Shown here piece by piece: positions 19,008 to 27,371 of a stretch of DNA of 64,000 bases. The notes beneath the pieces are model-generated. The model made no database searches, was not told the DNA's origin, and saw only the letters and a program-made list of their open reading frames with translations. This DNA comes from an uncultured Muribaculaceae bacterium (GTDB lineage Bacteria > Bacteroidota > Bacteroidia > Bacteroidales > Muribaculaceae). Location: contig CALUIB010000004.1 in the NCBI GenBank assembly GCA_944320595.1, positions 1 through 64,000 of the forward strand, written 5' to 3'. Positions within the stretch are counted from its first letter, which is position 1, and every line of letters starts with the position of its first letter. The translations under genes and the position numbers were made by a program.

Positions 19008-19352
19008 TTACAGCGGCACGAGGTTAAAGTGAGGGTCATCCTTGAGCTTTTTACGTATGCGGTAGCGCACTGTATATACGCTGTTGGTTTCTATATTGAA
19101 CAATCGGCTTATGTCGATAACACTCATTCCTATAAAAAAGCACAATAGATATTTGACATCGGTTATGGTGGTCTTGTCGTTATACAGGCACAAGGCTTCG
19201 AGCACACTGTCATCTTCGACAATGCTTGCAAGTTTGCGGCCATATAAGCTCTTCCTTTCATCGCTTATCGACGAACAGGAAATATCGCGCTGCAAGCTAC
19301 CTGCAATGATGGAAATAGATAAACGGGAAGTCGAATCGGTTGTCAAATTCAT
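19008..19352 (-). CDS. Small LuxR-like helix-turn-helix protein
   Basis: 114 aa. The C-terminal third (KYLLCFFIGMSVIDISRLFN, then NSVYTVRYRIRKKLK) matches the recognition-helix pattern of the LuxR-type HTH found at the C-terminus of large Bacteroidales TPR sensor regulators. The large sensor part is missing: an in-frame TAG lies nine nt before the ATG. It is either a stand-alone DNA-binding protein or a truncated relic. Co-directional and 57 nt upstream of the giant T9SS protein, so it may regulate that gene. Confidence 0.7.
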   Translation of the reverse strand: MNLTTDSTSRLSISIIAGSLQRDISCSSISDERKSLYGRKLASIVEDDSVLEALCLYNDKTTITDVKYLLCFFIGMSVIDISRLFNIETNSVYTVRYRIRKKLKDDPHFNLVPL

Positions 19353-19381
19353 GATTTGCTAATAAATGTTTATATTTTTAG

Positions 19382-19389
19382 CAAATTTA
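19382..19389 (-). promoter_or_regulatory. -7 box TAAATTTG; AT-rich upstream region
   Basis: Minus-strand TAAATTTG, 30 nt before the small HTH gene. The stretch 19390-19704 is very AT-rich and holds tandem TATAGA(C/T)AAATA-like words at 19411-19435; I see no convincing gene in it. Confidence 0.5.
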
Positions 19390-19704
19390 TGCCATATAGA
19401 CCTCAAAAAATATAGACAAATATAGATAAATATGCCATACAAGGGCATTTAGGAAAATAGGAAACGCAAATTTACAAACCTCACGGCACAAATTTACCAA
19501 CCCACATAACCGCCCCGGCGCAAATATGCCGATTGCTATTCATGGCGTATCTTTTCACCACAAAGGCAATACTACTCTAATTGTGCAGAAAAATGTGCCC
19601 TTAACTGGCATTTATATGTCAGAAAATATATATTTGCAAGCGATATATATGCTTAAAAATACGCAAATATCGTATTCACATCTGCAAATAAATGTATTAT
19701 CTCA

Positions 19705-19936
19705 ATGGAACGAATTGCTTTTCAACAACTTATAAAACTCAAGGCTTGAAATAGACTTCTTGATACAGCGTAAAGCCGAAATGATTCCGATAGAGGTGAA
19801 AGCGGAAAGCAACGTCAGGGCAAATTCACTTACCAAATTGCTCGACAAAAACCCAGGCTTACATGCCGAACGATACTCCATGCTACCTTACAGGGTGCAA
19901 GGGAACCTCACCAACATCCCACTTTATGCCGTGTGA
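19705..19936 (+). pseudogene. Internally deleted DUF4143-type ATPase remnant
   Basis: The start MERIAFQQLIKLKA (19705-19749) is the typical first line of DUF4143 ATPases (M.R..YQ.L..WK). It is followed almost at once, in another frame, by the C-terminal line EIDFLIQRKAEMIPIEVKAE and onward to NLTNIPLYAV and a TGA at 19934-19936. In intact genes these two pieces are separated by about 300 codons holding the AAA domain. The match is by motif memory, not by search. Confidence 0.75.
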
Positions 19937-20056
19937 CTGTCGCCAAAAGCCCGCACTCCACAGCGCTGCAAGCCATGCAAACCTTTATTGCCGTGCAGCA
20001 CAATAACACGCGCAGCAAGGTGGCGCATACCGCTATGGAGTATCGTGGAAAAGTTG

Positions 20057-20064
20057 TATCTTTG
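20057..20064 (+). promoter_or_regulatory. -7 box TATCTTTG for cvpA-suf
   Basis: TATCTTTGC matches TAnnTTTG, 35 nt before the cvpA start. It probably drives cvpA and sufB, and perhaps the whole suf cluster. Confidence 0.65.
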
Positions 20065-20098
20065 CAAGTTGCAAGATATACCAGAGCAAACAATCAAA

Positions 20099-20632
20099 AT
20101 GGGACTGATAGACATTATCATACTAATCATAGCAGTCGCAGGGCTTGTGCTTGGCTACACCAAGGGATTCATCGGGCAGCTGTCAACCATCTGCGGCATA
20201 GTGCTGGGGATTATATCCTGCCACCTGTGGGGCGACTGGGCCACACGAGTGCTGGTGGAGATAGTGCCCGAGGCCGCAGGATGGCCGTCGCCCGAATACA
20301 CCACGGCCATAGTGGCCAATATAGTATTGTTCCTAATTGTGTACTTAGGGATAAAAGTGGTGGGCGCAATGTTCAAGTCGGCATTGTCGAAACTGCACCT
20401 TGGCGCAGTCGATAGCTTGGCCGGTGCCATCTTCTGCGCATTCAAGTACCTGCTTGTGGCGAGCATAGTGCTAAACGTGGCCTATGTGGCCTTTCCCGGC
20501 AGTTGGATAGACACCCGTGGCAGCCTGCCGCAGCGCATCACCATGAACTTGGCTCCGGCACTGCTCGGCGTGGAGACGCTGCCACGCATACTCGAAGACT
20601 TGAACCAAACCCTCGAAGACAACAAGAAATAG
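20099..20632 (+). CDS. cvpA: CvpA family membrane protein
   Basis: 177 aa from ATG 20099 ([20 protein letters not shown]). The frame is open further upstream, but that part would cover the promoter. It has four membrane helices, with [15 protein letters not shown] in the first hairpin and [16 protein letters not shown] near 115, the standard CvpA pattern. The family is linked to colicin V production, envelope integrity and purine-operon context in enterobacteria; its molecular role is unclear. The stop codon is 2 nt before sufB, so translation is probably coupled. Confidence 0.88.
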   Translation: MGLIDIIILIIAVAGLVLGYTKGFIGQLSTICGIVLGIISCHLWGDWATRVLVEIVPEAAGWPSPEYTTAIVANIVLFLIVYLGIKVVGAMFKSALSKLHLGAVDSLAGAIFCAFKYLLVASIVLNVAYVAFPGSWIDTRGSLPQRITMNLAPALLGVETLPRILEDLNQTLEDNKK

Positions 20633-20634
20633 AC

Positions 20635-22089
20635 ATGGACAAAGAACAGAATAGCAAAAACATAATAGACGAGGCCACCGAAGGCGAATACAAATACGGC
20701 TTCGTCACCAATATCGACACACACGTCATTCCCAAGGGATTGAACGAGGATGTGGTGCGGTATATTTCAAGCATAAAGGGGGAACCCGAGTGGCTGCTCG
20801 ACTTCCGCCTGCGGGCTTACCGTCACTGGCAGAAGATGGAAATGCCACAGTGGGCACACCTCGACATCCCGCCCATCGACTTCAACGACATAAGCTACTA
20901 TGCCGCGCCAAAGCAGAAGGAAGGGCCACGGAGCATGGACGAGGTGGACCCGGAACTGCGAAAGACCTTCGACAAACTGGGAATCTCGCTCGAAGAGCAG
21001 ATGCGCCTGTCGGGCGTGGCAGTGGATGCCGTGATGGACAGCGTGAGCGTAAAGACCACCTACAAGGAACGCCTTGCCGAACTGGGAGTTATTTTCTGCT
21101 CGATAAGCGAGGCCGTGCGCGACTATCCCGACCTTGTGAAACGCTATCTTGGCTCGGTGGTACCATACACCGACAACTTCTATGCGGCCCTCAACTCGGC
21201 AGTATTCTCCGACGGGTCGTTTGTGTACATTCCCAAGGGGGTGCGCTGCCCGATGGAGCTATCGACATACTTCCGCATCAACGCAGCCGACACCGGCCAA
21301 TTCGAGCGCACTCTCATCGTGGCCGACGACGACTCCTACGTCTCCTATCTTGAAGGCTGCACGGCCCCGATGCGTGACGAGAACCAGCTGCACGCGGCCA
21401 TAGTGGAAATAGTGGTGGAAGACCGCGCAATGGTGAAATACTCCACCGTGCAAAACTGGTACCCCGGCGACAAGGACGGCAAGGGGGGCATATACAACTT
21501 CGTGACCAAGCGCGGGCTGTGCCGCGGCGACTTCTCCAAGCTGTCGTGGACGCAGGTCGAGACCGGCTCGGCAATCACCTGGAAGTACCCAAGCTGCGTG
21601 CTTGCAGGCGACAACTCGGTGGGAGAATTTTATTCCGTTGCACTGACCAACAACTACCAGCAGGCCGACACAGGCACCAAGATGATACACCTGGGCAAGA
21701 ACTCGCGCAGCACCATAGTGTCGAAAGGCATCTCGGCCGGACACAGCCAAAACAGCTACCGCGGCCTGGTGCGCGTTGCCCCAAAGGCAACCAATTGCCG
21801 AAACTACACGCAATGCGACAGCCTACTGCTGAGCGACACCAGCGGCGCGCACACGTTCCCCTATATCGACGTGCGCAACGACAGCTCGGTGGTCGAACAC
21901 GAAGCCACCACCTCTAAAATCAACGAGGAGCAGATATTCTATTGCAACCAGCGCGGCATCTCCACCGAAGATGCCATAGGCCTCATCGTCAACGGCTACG
22001 CCAAGGAAGTACTCACCAAGCTCCCAATGGAGTTTGCCGTCGAAGCCCAAAAACTGCTGCAAGTCTCCCTCGAAGGCAGCATAGGCTAA
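20635..22089 (+). CDS. sufB: Fe-S cluster scaffold protein SufB
   Basis: 484 aa from ATG 20635 ([12 protein letters not shown]). SufB forms the SufBC2D scaffold in the cytoplasm, on which sulfur from SufS and iron are assembled. The long beta-helix core is clear: [24 protein letters not shown]-type [52 protein letters not shown] and [11 protein letters not shown]. The C-terminal helical domain has [19 protein letters not shown] and [13 protein letters not shown]. Length matches the family. It follows cvpA by 2 nt; the next gene, sufC, is displaced by 283 nt containing a methyltransferase remnant. Confidence 0.97.
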   Translation: MDKEQNSKNIIDEATEGEYKYGFVTNIDTHVIPKGLNEDVVRYISSIKGEPEWLLDFRLRAYRHWQKMEMPQWAHLDIPPIDFNDISYYAAPKQKEGPRSMDEVDPELRKTFDKLGISLEEQMRLSGVAVDAVMDSVSVKTTYKERLAELGVIFCSISEAVRDYPDLVKRYLGSVVPYTDNFYAALNSAVFSDGSFVYIPKGVRCPMELSTYFRINAADTGQFERTLIVADDDSYVSYLEGCTAPMRDENQLHAAIVEIVVEDRAMVKYSTVQNWYPGDKDGKGGIYNFVTKRGLCRGDFSKLSWTQVETGSAITWKYPSCVLAGDNSVGEFYSVALTNNYQQADTGTKMIHLGKNSRSTIVSKGISAGHSQNSYRGLVRVAPKATNCRNYTQCDSLLLSDTSGAHTFPYIDVRNDSSVVEHEATTSKINEEQIFYCNQRGISTEDAIGLIVNGYAKEVLTKLPMEFAVEAQKLLQVSLEGSIG

Positions 22090-22111
22090 CCGATGTCTTG
22101 TACCGCCATAA

Positions 22112-22297
22112 TATATAGCGCACTATGTCAAGAATGGATGTATAAAATCCACTTGCCCATTAAACGGCATAGTGTTCGACCCATTCAACGGTACTGGAAC
22201 CACAATGAAAGTAGCGCTTGATTTAGGACGAAAATCCATTGGTAGCATCGATTTTAGAAACAAAAATTTCAAATTCCACAATTTCTCAATCGCATGA
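22112..22297 (+). pseudogene. DNA methyltransferase remnant between sufB and sufC
   Basis: An open stretch with no start reads YVKNGCIKSTCPLNG, then IVFDPFNGTGTTMKVALDLG, then RKSIGSID, then a low-complexity tail and TGA. The DPFxGTGTT motif is SAM motif I of beta-class N6-adenine/N4-cytosine methyltransferases, and the preceding P.NG.V and following LGR..IGID are its usual flanks. Only the last ~60 residues survive. It interrupts the otherwise contiguous suf operon. Confidence 0.78.
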
Positions 22298-22372
22298 CAA
22301 AATTCAATCTATATGCGGCACAACAACGAAATTTGAACATAAAACTACTTGGAACAATTTAATTAGCAAAAT

Positions 22373-23146
22373 ATGACTGCTATGCTCGAAATAAATGATT
22401 TACACGCCCAAGTGGAGGGCAAAGAGATATTGAAAGGCATCAACCTCACGGTCAAGCCCGGCGAGGTACACGCCATCATGGGACCTAACGGCTCGGGGAA
22501 AAGCACACTTGCGTCGGTGCTTGCGGGCAACCCGGCATTCACCGTCACCGGCGGCACGGTCACATTCAACGGCAAAGACCTGCTTGCCATGTCGCCCGAA
22601 GACCGTTCGCACGAGGGGCTTTTCCTGAGTTTCCAGTACCCGGTGGAGATACCGGGAGTGTCGATGGTCAACTTCATGCGTGCAGCCATCAACGAGAAAC
22701 GCAAATACTACGGCCAAGAGCCGCTAAGCGCAAGCGACTTCCTGAAACTTATGCGCGAGAAACGCGCCATAGTGGAACTCGACAACAAGCTGGCTTCGCG
22801 CTCGGTCAACGAGGGGTTCTCGGGCGGAGAGAAGAAACGTAACGAGATATTCCAAATGGCAATGCTCGAACCGCGCCTGTCGATACTCGACGAGACCGAC
22901 AGTGGCCTCGACATCGACGCGCTGCGCACAGTGGCCGGAGGGGTGAACAAGTTGAAGACCGACAACAATGCCACAATCGTCATCACGCACTACCAGCGGC
23001 TGCTCGACTACATCAAGCCCGACCTGGTGCATGTGCTTTACAAGGGGCGCATAGTCAAGACCGGCGGCCCCGAACTCGCCTTGGTGCTCGAAGACAAGGG
23101 ATACGACTGGATAAAACAGGAATTCGACGGCAATAAAGGTGAATAA
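22373..23146 (+). CDS. sufC: Suf ABC-type ATPase SufC
   Basis: 257 aa soluble ABC ATPase of the SufBC2D complex. It has Walker A GPNGSGKST, Q-loop FLSFQYPVEIPG, signature EGFSGGEKKRNE, Walker B LSILDETDSGLDIDAL and switch HYQRLLDYI. The SufC-specific SGGEKKRNEI phrase and FQYP separate it from transporter ATPases. The start could also be the second ATG (22382, MLEINDLHA). It is 3 nt before sufD. The distance from sufB is larger than usual because of the methyltransferase remnant. Confidence 0.97.
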   Translation: MTAMLEINDLHAQVEGKEILKGINLTVKPGEVHAIMGPNGSGKSTLASVLAGNPAFTVTGGTVTFNGKDLLAMSPEDRSHEGLFLSFQYPVEIPGVSMVNFMRAAINEKRKYYGQEPLSASDFLKLMREKRAIVELDNKLASRSVNEGFSGGEKKRNEIFQMAMLEPRLSILDETDSGLDIDALRTVAGGVNKLKTDNNATIVITHYQRLLDYIKPDLVHVLYKGRIVKTGGPELALVLEDKGYDWIKQEFDGNKGE

Positions 23147-23149
23147 TAT

Positions 23150-24517
23150 ATGTCAGCATTAAAGCAATATACCGACCTGTTCAGCCAATACGGCGAGCGC
23201 ATCAATGCCGCATCATCGGCTGCGCTCAACGCGCTGCGCCCGGCGGCACTTGCCGCGCTCGAAGGCAAGGAATTGCCACGCAAGGGCAGCGAGGATTATG
23301 AAACCACCGACCTCGATGCAATGTATGCCCCCGACTATGGTCTCAATATCGACCGCATCGACGTGGCGGCCGACATCGACGAGCCATTCCGCTGCGACGT
23401 GCCAAACCTAAGCACGAGCCTGTACTACATCTTTAACGACAGCTACCATGGCAGCGGATTTACCTCGGGGCAGCTGCCCGGCGGCGTAATAGTGGACTCC
23501 CTGCGGAATGCCACAGGCACTGCAGCCGACATTATACGCAAGCATTACGGCACAGTCGCCCCGATAGGCGACCCGCAAGTGGCTCTGAACACGCTGCTGG
23601 CACAAGACGGCATACTGGTTTACATTCCCGCAGGCGTGGCCGTGGAGAAACCCATACAGCTCGTCAACCTGCTGCGAGCCAACAGCCCCGTGATGACCAA
23701 CCGCCGGGCGCTCATAATAGTGGAACCGGGCGCACAGGCCAAGATGCTCGTGTGCGACCACACGCAAAGCGACGGCATCGACTTCCTTAACACACAAGTA
23801 GTGGAAGTGATAGTGGGCAAAGGGGCGACATTCGACCTGTACGACCTTGAGGAGGCGAGCGAGCGCACCCGGCGCGTGTCGTCGGTGTGGGTGCGGCAGG
23901 CAGCCGAAAGCAACGTGCTGATAAACGGAATCACGCTTACGAACGGCACCACCCGCAACGACTACCACATAGAAATCGAAGGCGAACACGCCGAAACACG
24001 CCTCCTAGGCATGGCCATAGGCAGCAACTCGCAGCATATCGACAACCACACCTACATCGGCCACAACGTAGGCTATTGCCACAGCAACGAACTGTTCAAA
24101 TATGTCCTCGACGACGAGGCAACCGGCGCATTCACAGGCAAGATACTCGTGGCTCCCGGCTCACCGCGCACTGAGGCATACCAAAGCAACCGCAACATCT
24201 GCGCCAGCAACACAGCCAAGATGTACACCAAGCCGCAACTTGAGATTTACACCGACGACGTGAAATGCGGCCACGGCTCCACCGTAGGCCAGCTCGACCA
24301 GGAGGCCATGTTCTATATGCAGACGCGAGGCATCTCGTGCCAAGAGGCGCGGACGCTGCTCATGCAGGCTTTCATGAGCGATGTCATCGACGGTGTACGG
24401 CTTGAGGCACTCAAGGGCCGCCTGCACCACCTCGTCGAAAAGCGTTTTGCCGGCACCCTCGCCCAATGCGGCACTTGCGCCGCAGCCCGCACCTGCCACG
24501 CCAAAATCAAGAAATAA
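23150..24517 (+). CDS. sufD: Fe-S cluster assembly protein SufD
   Basis: 455 aa paralogue of SufB that pairs with it in SufBC2D. It carries the beta-helix core (ILVYIPAGVAVEKPIQLVNL, RALIIVEPGAQAKMLVCDHT, RNDYHIEIEGEHAETRLLG) and the C-terminal VKCGHGSTVGQLDQEAMFYM and RGISCQEARTLLMQAFM, diagnostic of SufD. An extra C-terminal tail (CGTCAAARTCHAKIKK) adds three cysteines and is not typical as far as I recall. It follows sufC by 3 nt and precedes sufS by 19 nt. Confidence 0.96.
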   Translation: MSALKQYTDLFSQYGERINAASSAALNALRPAALAALEGKELPRKGSEDYETTDLDAMYAPDYGLNIDRIDVAADIDEPFRCDVPNLSTSLYYIFNDSYHGSGFTSGQLPGGVIVDSLRNATGTAADIIRKHYGTVAPIGDPQVALNTLLAQDGILVYIPAGVAVEKPIQLVNLLRANSPVMTNRRALIIVEPGAQAKMLVCDHTQSDGIDFLNTQVVEVIVGKGATFDLYDLEEASERTRRVSSVWVRQAAESNVLINGITLTNGTTRNDYHIEIEGEHAETRLLGMAIGSNSQHIDNHTYIGHNVGYCHSNELFKYVLDDEATGAFTGKILVAPGSPRTEAYQSNRNICASNTAKMYTKPQLEIYTDDVKCGHGSTVGQLDQEAMFYMQTRGISCQEARTLLMQAFMSDVIDGVRLEALKGRLHHLVEKRFAGTLAQCGTCAAARTCHAKIKK

Positions 24518-24536
24518 ACACACATCACATTGCTAT

Positions 24537-25757
24537 ATGCCATTTGATATAAACAAGATACGGGAAGACTTCCCAATATTGCACCGCACTGTCGAGGGCG
24601 CACCGCTCGTGTACCTCGACAATGCTGCCACATCGCAAACGCCGCGTTGCGTGGTCGATAACATAAGCCGAATGTATTATGAACACAAGGCCAACGTGCA
24701 CCGCGGCGTACACACACTGTCGCAAGAGGCCACCGACCTGATGGAGGAAGCTCGCAGGAAGGTGAAGTGTTTCATCAATGCCACCTCGACCGAAGAAATA
24801 ATTTTCACACGCGGCACCACCGAGGGCATCAACCTCGTCGCATCATCGTTTGGCGACTCGCTGTGCAACGGCGACGAAATCATCGTCACCGTCATGGAAC
24901 ACCATTCCAACATCGTGCCGTGGCAGCTGCTGCAACGCAACCGCCGCATAGTGCTGCGCGTGATTCCCATCGATGCCAACGGCGACTTGATGCTTGATGC
25001 CTACGAAGACCTGTTCACCGACAACACCCGTTTCGTTGCTCTCACGCACGTCTCTAACGTGCTCGGAACCGTGAACCCAGTGAAAGAGATGATAGCCATC
25101 GCCCACCGCCACGGGGTGCCCGTGCTTATCGACGGCGCACAGGCCGTGGCACACAGGCCGGTAGATGTAACCGACCTCGATGCCGACTTCTATGCCTTCT
25201 CGGCCCACAAGATGTATGGCCCCGTTGGGGTCGGAATACTCTACGGCAAGCGGCGTTTCCTCGAAAATTTGCCGCCGTATCAAGGCGGAGGCGAAATGAT
25301 AGGCCAGGTATCGTTTGAAAAGACCACATTTGCCGACCTTCCATATAAGTTTGAGGCCGGAACTCCCGATTACGTGGGGATAGCCGCCATGACTGCCGCC
25401 ATCGACTACATCAACGGCATAGGGCTTGACAACATAGCCGCCCACGAGCAGGAATTGCTGAAAGCGGCAACAAGCAGGCTGATGGAAATACCCGGCATGA
25501 AGATATTCGGCACTTCGGCAGGGAAAGAGGGTGTAATCTCGTTCCTCGTCGATGGCATACACCACTACGACATGGGTATGCTGCTCGACAAGATGGGCGT
25601 GGCCGTGCGCACAGGCCACCACTGTGCTCAGCCGCTCATGCACACATTGGGCATCGAGGGCACAGTACGCGCTTCATTTGCAGCATACAACACAATGGAA
25701 GAAGTGGAGCGTTTCACCGCCGCCGTCGCCCGCGCCGCCGCCATGTTTCACAAGTAA
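24537..25757 (+). CDS. sufS: Cysteine desulfurase SufS
   Basis: 406 aa PLP enzyme that takes sulfur from cysteine for Fe-S cluster assembly. It has NFLDNAATSQTP-type VYLDNAATSQTP near the start, PLP Lys in FSAHKMYGPVGVG, and the persulfide Cys in RTGHHCAQPLM, with the group II (SufS) short loop. ATG 24537 (MPFDINKIREDFPIL) is chosen because it matches the family start; the longer frame overlaps sufD. No sufE or sufU gene follows, so the sulfur acceptor must be elsewhere. Only 6 nt separate its stop from the stop of the convergent ATPase/nuclease gene. Confidence 0.97.
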   Translation: MPFDINKIREDFPILHRTVEGAPLVYLDNAATSQTPRCVVDNISRMYYEHKANVHRGVHTLSQEATDLMEEARRKVKCFINATSTEEIIFTRGTTEGINLVASSFGDSLCNGDEIIVTVMEHHSNIVPWQLLQRNRRIVLRVIPIDANGDLMLDAYEDLFTDNTRFVALTHVSNVLGTVNPVKEMIAIAHRHGVPVLIDGAQAVAHRPVDVTDLDADFYAFSAHKMYGPVGVGILYGKRRFLENLPPYQGGGEMIGQVSFEKTTFADLPYKFEAGTPDYVGIAAMTAAIDYINGIGLDNIAAHEQELLKAATSRLMEIPGMKIFGTSAGKEGVISFLVDGIHHYDMGMLLDKMGVAVRTGHHCAQPLMHTLGIEGTVRASFAAYNTMEEVERFTAAVARAAAMFHK

Positions 25758-25763
25758 ACACAT

Positions 25764-27353
25764 TTACCGCACTTTCCACTCGGCTATAGTGCCGGTCTGC
25801 GAGGAGTACACCGCGCCAATTTTATATAGTCGGCGGCTGTCGGCGGCGTAGGGGCGGGCGTAGCCCTTCTCCTCAATTTGTGCCAGCGCATCGTCGGCCG
25901 AGCCGTCGAGCTTGAACTCGAAGATGTAAACGTAGTCGGGAGTTTCCACTATGCAGTCCACGCGCCCCTCGCTCTGCTGCTTTTCAGCATATACCGTATA
26001 GACGCTCACGAGGCGGAATATCAGGTAGAACGTGTAGTGGAAATACCGCTCCCGCTCCCTCTCGTTTTCCTTGCGCCGCATGGCGTAGGGTATGTCGGAG
26101 AGGAACGACGTGAACAGCTTGCACAACTTGTCGGTGTCGCCATCCTCAAGCGCGTCGAGCAGGTCCTGCACCCAGCTGTTCACGCTCTCGGTGCGGGGCT
26201 TGAAATAATCGGCGGCAACGAGCGACACGAAACCCTTCTTAACCTCGTTGTTGGGATAGTCGAGCAGGAACGTGCCGCGCCGCGGCCTGTAGTCCTTTAT
26301 GGTGAGGTAGCCGCTCTGGTATATCATCGGCAGCGGCTTTTCAACCGTGGCCTTGTAATCGACAAACTCCTGCGGGTCGTAATACTTGCCCGTTATCTCG
26401 TCGAGGTTGTCGTCGGTGTGCGACAGCAGCCGCACTAAGTAGCTCGGCGTTCCGCTGCTGAACCAGTAGTCGCGTATGTCCTGTGAAGCAAAAGCATTCA
26501 GCAGACTGAACGGGTTATATACATCAGTCATGTTTTTGCTAAAGTGGTAGCCGTCATATTGCCGTTTCAGTGCCTTGCGCATTTCATCACCGCTGATGCC
26601 CTGGCTGCCTGCCATCTCTTCGATGGCCTCGGCAAAATAACCTTCCATCTCCTGCTGCGTGATGCCGCACAGCGTCTCGTAGCGCGGGTCCATGCTTATG
26701 TCGGCCGGCTGGTTGAAACCGCTGAACACGCTCACCTGCGAGAACTTGGTCACCCCGGTCAGCAGCACGAATTGCAAGTCATTGTCGGCGGCCTTGAACA
26801 CCGAGTAAAAACCTTTCAGCGTCTCGCGGTTGCGGTCTTCGAGCTGCCACTGATGACCGGCAACATCAACCGTGATGTCGGTGTCGAGCACGTCGAGTAT
26901 GGGCTTGTCGTACTCGTCGATAAGCACCACGCAACGCCTGCCGCTCCGCTCATGCGCACGGGCAAGCACGTAGGCAAAGCGGTCTCCTATGTTTTCCCAA
27001 TGCTCGCTTTTGCCATATTCGTCCTCCCACGATGCAACATAGCCCTCAAGTTTGTTTTCCAAAGCTCCCGGCATGGTGAAGTCGTTTGAGTTGAAGTCGA
27101 TGTGGAACACAGGATATTCAGCCCACTCAGTTTCAAGCGAGTCTATGGCAAGCCCGCGGAAAAGCTCCTTACGGCCCAAAAAATAGTTCTTCAGGGTGGA
27201 AACAAGCAGGCTCTTCCCGAACCGCCGTGGGCGGCTCAAGAAATATATAGTACCGTCATGAACCAAGTTATATATCAATGCCGTCTTATCGACATATACA
27301 TAACTGTCCTCCCTAAGTTTCTCAAAGCTCTGTATGCCTATCGGGTATTTCAT
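25764..27353 (-). CDS. AAA-ATPase-like / PD-(D/E)XK nuclease protein, copy A
   Basis: 529 aa. The N-terminal predicted AAA-ATPase domain (about 1-280) starts MKYPIGIQSFEKLRE and has Walker A SRPRRFGKSLL and Walker B CVVLIDEYDKP. The C-terminal DUF1703 PD-(D/E)XK domain (about 430-525) has VDCIVET and IFEFKLDG. The family is very common and multi-copy in Bacteroidales; defence or mobile-element roles have been suggested but not shown. It is a tandem, near-identical duplicate of the gene 18 nt upstream, differing mainly in residues 89-126, between Walker A and Walker B. A third copy ends at position 390. Read from the shared promoter at 29067-29097. Confidence 0.92.
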   Translation of the reverse strand: MKYPIGIQSFEKLREDSYVYVDKTALIYNLVHDGTIYFLSRPRRFGKSLLVSTLKNYFLGRKELFRGLAIDSLETEWAEYPVFHIDFNSNDFTMPGALENKLEGYVASWEDEYGKSEHWENIGDRFAYVLARAHERSGRRCVVLIDEYDKPILDVLDTDITVDVAGHQWQLEDRNRETLKGFYSVFKAADNDLQFVLLTGVTKFSQVSVFSGFNQPADISMDPRYETLCGITQQEMEGYFAEAIEEMAGSQGISGDEMRKALKRQYDGYHFSKNMTDVYNPFSLLNAFASQDIRDYWFSSGTPSYLVRLLSHTDDNLDEITGKYYDPQEFVDYKATVEKPLPMIYQSGYLTIKDYRPRRGTFLLDYPNNEVKKGFVSLVAADYFKPRTESVNSWVQDLLDALEDGDTDKLCKLFTSFLSDIPYAMRRKENERERERYFHYTFYLIFRLVSVYTVYAEKQQSEGRVDCIVETPDYVYIFEFKLDGSADDALAQIEEKGYARPYAADSRRLYKIGAVYSSQTGTIAEWKVR

Positions 27354-27371
27354 AATCTGCTTGTCTGTTTG

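Noticed and set aside
19526-19735. 69-codon plus-strand open frame
   Set aside because: AT-rich, no motif, and overlaps the start of the DUF4143 remnant in another frame; no reason to call it a gene.
20503-20634. Longer SufB N-terminus
   Set aside because: It would overlap the end of cvpA, and the family start matches ATG 20635, 2 nt after the cvpA stop.
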